DNA of 6,150 nucleotides from Acidimicrobiia bacterium (GTDB lineage Bacteria > Actinomycetota > Acidimicrobiia > Spongiisociales > SHLN01): contig SHLN01000156.1 of NCBI GenBank assembly GCA_004283105.1, positions 1-6,150 of the forward strand. Direction: 5' to 3'. The position numbers and the translations under genes are program-made. Below are positions 1 through 5,246 of this stretch, piece after piece (positions within the stretch are counted from its first letter, which is position 1; each line of letters opens with the position of its first letter). The notes under the pieces are model-generated. The model saw only the letters and a list, made by a program, of their open reading frames with translations, had not been told where the DNA came from and made no database searches.

Positions 1-2473
1 TGATGGCGTTCTTGGTGCGCTGGGCCTTCATGAGCCCGAGGACCTCGGTCCGGTAATCCTCCATGCGGTATGACCACCGCAGCCCACCCCGGGAGACCAG
101 CCCGCCGCGCAAGTGGATGCCTTCGATGTCCGGGTGGTAGACGAAGATCTCGAACAGCGGGAATGGCTCGACCATGTCGGGCACGTCCCGCGATCGGATC
201 TTGAAGCTGAGCCCGATGCGATCCGGCCGGAATGCGTTGGTACGCACCGTGGCCTCCATCAGTTCGAGCAGGGAGCGCAGGATGCGGTCCTGATCGAGCG
301 ATCGCACCCCATCCAGCCCTTCCACAATGGCTGTGCGGATCTCATCGGCACGTTCGCCCGATCGGGCCGGATCAAAGCGCTCCCGGAAAAACTCCAACAG
401 CAGCTCGGCAAGGTGAGGATGCTCGACGAGCGCGTCGTTCATGTAGATGTTGGTGAAGCGCGGCCGGACCCGTCGCCAGTACGTGCGGTAGGCCCGTAGG
501 ACGGCAACGTCCTCCCGGGTCAGCGAGGACGCCGTGATCAACCGGTCGAGCGAGTCGAACTCGGCACCGAACTCCAGGACGGCGGTCACCGCCTCGGCAA
601 CCCGGTCGCCGCAGCCGGCCACGTCGAGCAGTCCGCCGCCCGGGGCCCGCACACCGAAATCGTGAATGAGGATGTCGGTGCCGTCGCCGAGCACGCGGGT
701 GGGGACTTCTTCGACCACACGTAGTCCGAGCGCCTCGAGCACGGGGAGGATCTCGGACAGCTCGCGCTTGCCGCCCTGCGAATAGACCGCCAGTCGGCTC
801 AGCGACTCCGACGGGTGGCCATCGTTCTGAATCCCGACGGCGACCATCGGCTCGCCCTCGACCAGCCTGTCGAGCATGGCGATGTCGCCGGCCGCTATCT
901 CCAGGCGGGTGGAGGAGCGGTAGTACTCGGGCATGCGATCCGCCCAGCGGTCGACGAGAGCGGCGGCATTCTCGAACCGCTCGGACGCAACCTCGGCGAG
1001 CCGGTCCTTCCACGTCCTCGAGAGTTCGATGACCTCCTGCTGGAGCTCGTCGAACGGAACTCCCGGAACCGCTCCTCCGGCTACCCAGACGGTGAAGTGA
1101 ATGCGGGCGGGGCCGCCCTCCCCGAGTGACAGCTGATAATCGACATTCGAGCCCTCGAACCGTTCCAGGAACAGCCGCTGCAACCGGCGCCGGAGCGCGG
1201 CGGAAAAGCGCTCCCGCGGCATGACGACCATCAGGGAAACACTCCGCTCCAGCAAGTCGGGGTTCACGAACAGCCGAACCCGCTCCCGCTGCTCGGCGGC
1301 CTGCAGAGCGTGGATGCTGCGGCGTAGATCGTCGACCGACATCGACCACAGCTCGTCCTTGGGGAAGCTGTTGAAGATCTGGACCATTGCCTTGTGATCG
1401 TGCGAGCCTTCGATGAGGTCGTCCTCTTCGAGCACCTGTTCCATCTTCCCGGCAAGAATGGGAATCGAGGCCGCCTCCAACATGTAGGCCCGCGATGTGA
1501 ACAAGCCGATGAGGCGGGCCTCTCCGACGACCACACCGTCGTCGTCGATCATGCGCACCCCGATGTAATCCATCCGCACCGGGCGGTGCACCGTCGAGAT
1601 GCGATTGGTCTTGGTGATCGTGACCAGGAAGCCGTCGGCGTACCGGGTCTGGACATCCTCGGGCAGAGAATCCACCGGCACCGGGTCGGCGAACTGCGAA
1701 GTCGACGTGTCGCGCAGCAATCCGAGGCCGCTGCCGGGAACGACGGAGAGACATCGCTCGCCGTCGACCTCGGTTATCACGTACTCCCGATAGCCGAGGA
1801 ATATAAAATTCAGATCGAGCAGCCAGTCGAGAAACTCCTCGGCCTCTGCGATCACGGCCGGGGAGTAACGCGGGCCTCCGTCCCGGGCCACCTCCTTCAT
1901 CCGCTCGACGATCTGCTGCATCGGGTGGAAGTCGCCCACCGCCGCCTGCACGTCGGCCAGCACCCTGGCGAGACGCCGCTCCAGATCGGCCATCCGGTCT
2001 GGTTCGAGCCGCTCCTCGAGGAGGTAATGCTGCACCGATTCGCGTCGCTCTGCGCCGCGGGCAGGTGTGAAGTCGACCAGGCTGCCGTCGGGCGCCCGCA
2101 CCACCCCGAGCACAGCATGAACCTCGGTCACGATGTGGAGGCCGGCCTCCTCTATCGCTGCGGTTGCCGAGTCGATGAGAAATGGGGAGTCGTCGATAGA
2201 GATGTCCACGACGGTGCCGGGCGGCTCGTAGCCATCGGTGTCTCGCGTCGGGTTGTGCACCCGGATCGACACCTCATCCGCCCGGCGGGCAGCCGCCAGC
2301 TCGAAGACACTCTCGATCTCGGCCCACAGGACATCCTGATCGACCGAGGCGGCATATTCATCGTCGAGCCGGCGAAGAAAGCCCTGGGCGAACTCGGCGA
2401 GTACTGCGTCGCGGGAGGGGGCCGAAGGGTCGGGGACCGCGTCGGCGGGTGCCTTCTCGTCGGTCGAGCTCCC
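1..2473 (-). CDS. gdh: NAD-specific glutamate dehydrogenase, large (180 kDa) type, N-terminal half
   Basis: Partial gene: about 824 codons are visible and the C-terminal half lies beyond the left edge (family members are about 1,500-1,650 residues). The enzyme oxidatively deaminates glutamate to 2-oxoglutarate with NAD in the cytoplasm. The frame is open from an in-frame TAA at 2483-2485 to base 1. Visible landmarks are: an ACT-like regulatory segment beginning DISIDDSPFLIDS (about 2090-2212); the family block FLDWLLDLNFIFLGYREY (about 1783-1841); TKTNR..STVHRPV (about 1560-1620); and, at the left edge (2-91), the substrate-binding block RGGLRWSYR...EVLGLMKAQ..KNA. The catalytic Lys motif that follows in the family is outside the window. 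Tyr replaces the usual Asp of RWSDR. No ATG, GTG or TTG occurs in frame before the conserved N-terminus. I place the start at codon 2471-2473 (GGG) from promoter spacing; the first canonical in-frame start is GTG at 2270-2272, which would cut into the conserved region. The family call is firm and the start is not. Confidence 0.93.
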
Positions 2474-2479
2474 CCTGCA

Positions 2480-2485
2480 ACGTTA
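2480..2485 (-). promoter_or_regulatory. Putative -10 box of the glutamate dehydrogenase gene
   Basis: On the minus strand this reads TAACGT, matching TAnnnT. It is followed by 6 nt (TGCAGG) and then codon GGG at 2471-2473, in frame with the dehydrogenase. The same 6-nt distance separates the -10-like boxes from ATG in front of the beta-glucosidase and the HisA-like gene. I see no convincing -35. The TAA inside the box is also the in-frame upstream stop. Assignment rests on spacing and the shared pattern only. Confidence 0.35.
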
Positions 2486-2532
2486 CCCGCCGCGGCTCCC
2501 GAACGCGCGCGATCGACGAATCCGGGCGTGAA

Positions 2533-2549
2533 AGCGCCAGAATGGCGCT
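2533..2549. promoter_or_regulatory. Perfect inverted repeat immediately upstream of surE
   Basis: AGCGCCA-GAA-TGGCGCT: 7-bp perfect arms with a 3-nt spacer, ending one base before the surE ATG at 2551. It lies in the divergent region between glutamate dehydrogenase and surE and covers the putative surE -10 (CAGAAT). It could be a repressor operator or, if transcribed, a hairpin at the start of the message. If translation began at the alternative ATG 2542, it would lie partly inside the coding region. Confidence 0.45.
2538..2543 (+). promoter_or_regulatory. Weak -10-like box for surE
   Basis: CAGAAT lies 7 nt before ATG 2551, in the place where a leaderless transcript would need its -10. It has the A at position 2 and T at position 6 of TAnnnT but C at position 1. 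There is no recognisable -35, and no good Shine-Dalgarno sequence precedes either ATG, which favours leaderless initiation. Weak evidence on its own. Confidence 0.25.
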
Positions 2550-2550
2550 C

Positions 2551-3342
2551 ATGGAGTGGATCCTCATCACCAACGACGACGGAGTCGACTCCCCTGCGCT
2601 GGTTCCCCTCGTCCACGCTATCGGCGGTCTCGGCCGGGTCGAGGTGGTCGTTCCCGACCAGGAGCGCAGCTGGATCGGCAAGGCCGTCACCCGGCATCGA
2701 CCGGTGACCACCGATCGCCGCGAGCGGGACGGAGTCGCGATCATGACCACGAGCGGGTATCCCGCTGATTGCGTACAGCTGGCCGTTCATACGCTGTATC
2801 CATCGCCGCCCCGCCTGGTGGTGTCGGGCATCAACGTCGGCTACAACAACGGGGCGGGCTACATCCAGTCGAGCGGGACCGTCGGCGCCGCTATGGAGGC
2901 GCTGCTGGCCGACACGCCGGCCGTCGCCTTCTCGGCCGGCTCGCACTCACGGCCATGGGATGTGTGGAAGCGCTGGGTGCACACCGACGAGGCGGCCGGC
3001 ATGTGGAACCGGCTCGCCGGTATCGCAGCGGACATCGTCGGCCGGCTACTGGCCGCCGACCCTCCACCCGCAGTGGTCAACGTCAACCTGCCAGACGACG
3101 CCACCACCGAGACGGTGCGCACCATCACCACGGTCGCCCCGGTCGGCTACGAACGCCTATTCCGCGCCGACGGCGAGGGCCGGTTCGTGCATGATTTCGG
3201 CGGTGGGCTGACGTCATTCGGATCCCTCACCGGCTCAGATGTCGAAGCGGCCCAGCGTGGCGAGATCTCCATCACCGCGCTGCGTCCGCTCGGCACGGGG
3301 GCATTCACGCCCGACCTGGCCGCCGCGCTCACCCGAACATGA
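2551..3342 (+). CDS. surE: 5'/3'-nucleotidase SurE
   Basis: SurE is a metal-dependent cytoplasmic phosphatase acting on nucleoside 5'- and 3'-monophosphates (and short polyphosphate in some species). The 263-residue product has the full set of family motifs: ILITNDDGVDSPAL at 4-17 with metal ligands Asp9 and Asp10; VVPDQERSWIGKAVT at 33-47 with the metal-binding Ser40; GYPADCV at 69-75 (usually GTPADCV); SGINVGYNNG at 92-101 with metal ligand Asn95; and SGTVGAAMEA at 108-117. The length is typical. I chose ATG 2551 because the protein then begins MEWILITNDDG, like other SurE proteins. An in-frame ATG at 2542 would add MAL. An upstream GTG at 2449 is unlikely because it would overlap the divergent dehydrogenase. 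It is transcribed divergently from glutamate dehydrogenase across about 77 bp and followed by a small hairpin. No isomerase (pcm) or peptidase partner common in proteobacteria is adjacent. Confidence 0.94.
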   Translation: MEWILITNDDGVDSPALVPLVHAIGGLGRVEVVVPDQERSWIGKAVTRHRPVTTDRRERDGVAIMTTSGYPADCVQLAVHTLYPSPPRLVVSGINVGYNNGAGYIQSSGTVGAAMEALLADTPAVAFSAGSHSRPWDVWKRWVHTDEAAGMWNRLAGIAADIVGRLLAADPPPAVVNVNLPDDATTETVRTITTVAPVGYERLFRADGEGRFVHDFGGGLTSFGSLTGSDVEAAQRGEISITALRPLGTGAFTPDLAAALTRT

Positions 3343-3354
3343 CCATCGGCACTA

Positions 3355-3367
3355 GCCCCGGCGGGGC
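3355..3367 (+). terminator. Small GC hairpin after surE
   Basis: GCCCC-GGC-GGGGC: a 5-bp GC stem with a 3-nt loop, 13 nt after the surE stop codon. There is no T-run, so it is at best a weak terminator. It lies in a very GC-rich stretch where such stems arise easily. Confidence 0.25.
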
Positions 3368-3387
3368 GGGGCGGTCATCCTGACGGT

Positions 3388-3510
3388 ATGGGTTCGCTCA
3401 TACCGTCCGAGTTCTGGGACTGGCGCCGCGACTGGCCAAAAGCGGCGAAAGCGGTCCTGGTCGCGATCGGACTCTTCGCGCTCGTCGTGCTGTACACCGT
3501 CCTCACCTAA
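3388..3510 (+). CDS. Small single-pass membrane protein, 40 residues, hypothetical
   Basis: I recognise no family. ATG 3388 to TAA 3508-3510 encodes 40 residues. The N-terminal half is polar and Trp-rich (EFWDWRRDWPKAAKA, about 8-22), and the rest is an uninterrupted hydrophobic stretch of about 18 residues (VLVAIGLFALVVLYTVL, about 23-39) ending Thr-stop. This predicts a small membrane protein; the Arg/Lys before the segment suggests N-in, C-out by the positive-inside rule. It lies 45 bp after surE on the same strand. No Shine-Dalgarno sequence is visible, but CATCCT lies 6 nt before the ATG, echoing the leaderless pattern at neighbouring genes. The stop codon sits in the loop of a hairpin between convergent genes, which is where a real gene end would be expected. 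It could still be a chance ORF. Confidence 0.5.
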   Translation: MGSLIPSEFWDWRRDWPKAAKAVLVAIGLFALVVLYTVLT

Positions 3511-3519
3511 GGAGGACGG
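3497..3519. terminator. Bidirectional hairpin between convergent genes
   Basis: CCGTCCTC-ACCTAAG-GAGGACGG: a perfect 8-bp stem with a 7-nt loop. The loop contains the TAA stop of the small membrane ORF, and the right arm ends 6 nt before the stop of the convergent dodecin gene (3526). No T-tract follows on either strand, so it is not a classical intrinsic terminator, but T-less hairpins between convergent genes are common in GC-rich actinobacteria. The AAGGAGG inside it resembles a ribosome-binding site, but no start codon follows at a usable distance. Confidence 0.45.
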
Positions 3520-3525
3520 AGCCGA

Positions 3526-3744
3526 TCAGTTGCTGGCTTCGTGCTTGAAGCTGACGCTGACCTTGGCCCGGAACAGGCTGACTGCCCCGTCGTCGTCGAG
3601 CTGCATGTCGAGCTTGACGACCTCGGCAATCCGCAGGTCACGCAGTGACTCCCCGGCGGTCGTGACTGCCCGTTTGGCGGCGTCCTCCCAGGAGTCGGTG
3701 CTAGTGCCGACCAGCTCGATGACCTTGTAGACACTTCCCGCCAT
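3526..3744 (-). CDS. Dodecin-family small protein, variant flavin site
   Basis: The 72-residue product matches the dodecin family (small beta-alpha-beta-beta proteins that form 12-subunit spheres and typically store or buffer flavins in the cytoplasm). Visible features are the first strand VYKVIELVGTS (5-15), a helix with SWEDAAKRAVTTAGESL (18-34), the strand LRIAEVVKLDMQL (37-49) and the last strand FRAKVSVSFK (58-67). Length and layout are normal. The Trp that stacks on flavin in characterised dodecins (the W of 'WFEV' or 'WAEV') is Ile39 here, and the Gln of 'YQV' is Arg59. The only Trp, at 19, is in the helix. Flavin binding is therefore uncertain. ATG 3744 has a strong ribosome-binding site, AAGGAGG, 5 nt upstream. 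The gene is co-directional with the beta-glucosidase, 54 bp downstream of its stop, so read-through transcription is possible, although a -10-like box lies in the gap. Confidence 0.92.
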   Translation of the reverse strand: MAGSVYKVIELVGTSTDSWEDAAKRAVTTAGESLRDLRIAEVVKLDMQLDDDGAVSLFRAKVSVSFKHEASN

Positions 3745-3749
3745 AGCTG

Positions 3750-3756
3750 CCTCCTT
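3750..3756 (-). promoter_or_regulatory. Ribosome-binding site of the dodecin gene
   Basis: AAGGAGG on the minus strand, 5 nt before ATG 3744. It fixes the dodecin start. It is the only strong Shine-Dalgarno sequence placed before a gene start in this window; the other visible starts lack one and look leaderless. Confidence 0.7.
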
Positions 3757-3774
3757 GTTGTGGCCTCTCCAGCA

Positions 3775-3780
3775 ACGCTA
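3775..3780 (-). promoter_or_regulatory. Possible -10 box for dodecin
   Basis: TAGCGT on the minus strand, in the gap between the beta-glucosidase stop and dodecin. A start 6-7 nt downstream would give a leader of about 24 nt holding the ribosome-binding site. There is no clear -35. It offers dodecin transcription independent of the upstream gene, but the evidence is a short match only. Confidence 0.25.
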
Positions 3781-3783
3781 CTC

Positions 3784-3797
3784 CGGGGCGACCCCCG
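3784..3797 (-). terminator. Small hairpin just after the beta-glucosidase stop
   Basis: CGGGG-4 nt-CCCCG, a 5-bp GC stem directly after the stop codon (3799-3801) on the minus strand. There is no T-run. It could attenuate read-through into dodecin, but it is weak by itself. Confidence 0.25.
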
Positions 3798-3798
3798 A

Positions 3799-5166
3799 TC
3801 AGCCGCCGATCAGCTGCCGGTACCAGTGAAAGCTGTTCTTGGGCACGCGCTGCTGGGTGGCGTGATCCACCCAGACGAGGCCGAATCGCTGACTGAACCC
3901 GCTGGCCCATTCCAGGTTGTCGAGCAAGCTCCACACGAAATACCCCGCCACCGGAACGCCCGTGGCCGCCGCCTGGGCGACGGCTCCGATGTGGCGCTCC
4001 AGGTACCGGATGCGCCGGTCGTCGGCGATGACTCCGGCCTCGTCTGGCCCATCGGAGTAGGAGGCACCGTTCTCGGTAATCAGGATCATGGGAGGCTCGT
4101 ACGTCTCATGAACCCGCTCGAGGAAACGCGTCAGCTCGCCGGGCGTGATCGGCCAGCCCATTTCGGTGTAGCCCTCCGGTGCAGGCGAACCGTGCGGGAC
4201 GCCCGTGTCTTCGGATTCCTCCTCGCCCGCCCGGACGGCGATGCTCGTGTAGTAGTTGATCCCGACGAAGTCGATCGGCTCGGCGATGAGCTCGAGATCG
4301 CCGCTCTGCAGCCAGGGGGCCGACTTCGCGGGCAGGTACCCCCGGGCTCGATAGGCCTTCATCATGTCGGACGGGTAGCCCTTGCCGAACACCGGGTCGA
4401 AGAACCAGCGATTCCGGAAGCCATCGAAATGCCGCTGCGCCGCCACATCGGCCGGGGCGCGGGTGGCCGGGACTGCCGGCCGGCAGTCGAGCGCGATCCC
4501 CACCGAGGCGCCGGGGACGTTCTGGCGTATCACGGGCACAGCCAGCCCGTGCGAGAGCAGCACGTGATGACCGACGGCCAGCGCTTCCCCGAAGTCGGTT
4601 CGCCCGGGGGCGAAGACGCCGTCGCGGTGGCCGGCGAAGGCTGTCACCCACGGCTCATTGTGCGTCATCCACCGGGTGACACGGTCGCCGAGCACCTCAC
4701 TCACTACCCGGGCGTACTCAACGAACGCCCCGGCGGTTTCCCGGTTGCGCCATCCCCCGGCCTCCTCCAATCGCTGTGGGAGATCCCAGTGGTACAACGT
4801 CACGTATGGCTCGATCCCGGCATCACGGAGTGCGTCGACCAGACGCTCATAGAACGTCAGCCCGGCCCGGTTCACCTCACCCGCTCCGTCGGGGAGGATC
4901 CGCGTCCACGCGACAGAGAACCGATAGGCGCCCACGCCCAGCTCGGCCATGAGCTCGACGTCTTCTTCCCAGCGCCGATAGTGGTCACACGCCGTCTCCC
5001 CTGAGTCGCCGTTCAGGATGGTGCCGGGTTGGACGGCGAACCGGTCCCAGATCGACTCGCCAGCTCCATCGGCCCGGGGCGAGCCTTCGATCTGGTAGGC
5101 CGAGGTGGCGACCCCCCAGGCGAAGTCGCTCGGCAGCAGGGAGAGATCGACCGGCTCGGTATGCAT
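3799..5166 (-). CDS. GH1 family beta-glucosidase
   Basis: The enzyme hydrolyses terminal non-reducing beta-D-glucosyl (often also galactosyl or fucosyl) residues with retention. The 455-residue product is full length for bacterial GH1. It opens with the family signature FAWGVATSAYQIEG (15-28, glycone-binding Gln25). His126-Trp127 (YHWDLPQ) lie on the third strand. The acid/base Glu171 is in THNEPW, Asn304 and Tyr306 are in VGINYYTS, the nucleophile Glu365 is in ILITENG, and Trp412 with Glu419-Trp420 (SLLDNLEW) complete the glycone site. All expected catalytic and -1 subsite residues are present. There is no signal peptide, so it is cytoplasmic and probably acts on imported disaccharides, although no sugar transporter or LacI-type regulator is in view. 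The start at ATG 5166 is supported by the conserved N-terminus and a -10-like TAGCAT 6 nt upstream, without a Shine-Dalgarno sequence. Exact substrate preference cannot be read from sequence. Confidence 0.96.
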   Translation of the reverse strand: MHTEPVDLSLLPSDFAWGVATSAYQIEGSPRADGAGESIWDRFAVQPGTILNGDSGETACDHYRRWEEDVELMAELGVGAYRFSVAWTRILPDGAGEVNRAGLTFYERLVDALRDAGIEPYVTLYHWDLPQRLEEAGGWRNRETAGAFVEYARVVSEVLGDRVTRWMTHNEPWVTAFAGHRDGVFAPGRTDFGEALAVGHHVLLSHGLAVPVIRQNVPGASVGIALDCRPAVPATRAPADVAAQRHFDGFRNRWFFDPVFGKGYPSDMMKAYRARGYLPAKSAPWLQSGDLELIAEPIDFVGINYYTSIAVRAGEEESEDTGVPHGSPAPEGYTEMGWPITPGELTRFLERVHETYEPPMILITENGASYSDGPDEAGVIADDRRIRYLERHIGAVAQAAATGVPVAGYFVWSLLDNLEWASGFSQRFGLVWVDHATQQRVPKNSFHWYRQLIGG

Positions 5167-5172
5167 CGGGTG

Positions 5173-5178
5173 ATGCTA
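5173..5178 (-). promoter_or_regulatory. Putative leaderless promoter -10 of the beta-glucosidase
   Basis: TAGCAT on the minus strand, a TAnnnT match, then 6 nt (CACCCG) and ATG 5166. At this distance transcription would start at or next to the A of ATG. No Shine-Dalgarno sequence is present and no good -35 is visible. A short inverted repeat (GCATC-GGGT-GATGC, 5163-5176) overlaps it and the start codon. Confidence 0.45.
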
Positions 5179-5187
5179 ACGATCGGT

Positions 5188-5209
5188 CCCTGCCCCGGTG
5201 ACCCTGCCC
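5188..5209. repeat. Direct repeat CCCTGCCC in the divergent promoter region
   Basis: CCCTGCCC occurs at 5188-5195 and again at 5202-5209, 14 bp start to start, in the middle of the region of about 80 bp between the divergent beta-glucosidase and HisA-like genes. It could be a paired protein-binding site, or chance in GC-rich DNA. Confidence 0.3.
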
Positions 5210-5211
5210 AA

Positions 5212-5240
5212 TTCGGCGCCCCGACCGGATCCTCTAGGCT
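5212..5240 (+). promoter_or_regulatory. Putative leaderless promoter of the HisA-like gene
   Basis: TTCGGC (5212-5217), a 17-nt spacer, then TAGGCT (5235-5240), followed by 6 nt (GCGGCC) and ATG 5247. The -10 fits TAnnnT and the spacer is ideal; the -35 shares only TT and little else with TTGACA. There is no Shine-Dalgarno sequence, so the start would be leaderless. Confidence 0.45.
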
Positions 5241-5246
5241 GCGGCC

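Noticed and set aside
372..1754. 460-codon minus-strand ORF in another frame of the glutamate dehydrogenase
   Set aside because: Arg/Gly/His-rich composition without any family motif; the overlapping frame carries continuous NAD-glutamate dehydrogenase motifs. A GC-bias shadow.
1799..1811. AT-rich patch inside the glutamate dehydrogenase
   Set aside because: It encodes part of the conserved LNFIFLGY block; it is only a short run of AT-rich Asn, Phe and Ile codons, not an insertion or a promoter.
2449..2550. Upstream extension of surE from GTG 2449
   Set aside because: It would add about 34 non-family residues and overlap the divergent dehydrogenase gene; SurE proteins begin right before the [IL]L[IL][ST]NDDG motif.
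1394..2707. 437-codon plus-strand ORF antisense to the glutamate dehydrogenase and running into surE
   Set aside because: Low-complexity composition, no recognisable domain, and it crosses two real genes and their promoter region.
3509..3532. AAGGAGG on the plus strand as a ribosome-binding site for a gene at TTG 3530
   Set aside because: The spacing to TTG is 14 nt, the region is the convergent dodecin gene, and the motif is explained as the right arm of the 3497-3519 hairpin.
3796..3818. Tandem CGATCAGC repeat at the end of the beta-glucosidase
   Set aside because: Two short copies that fall within the last codons and stop of the gene; too short to be a meaningful repeat or attachment site.
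3760..5004. 414-codon plus-strand ORF antisense to the beta-glucosidase
   Set aside because: The opposite strand holds an intact GH1 enzyme with all catalytic residues; the antisense product has no motif and is explained by codon bias.
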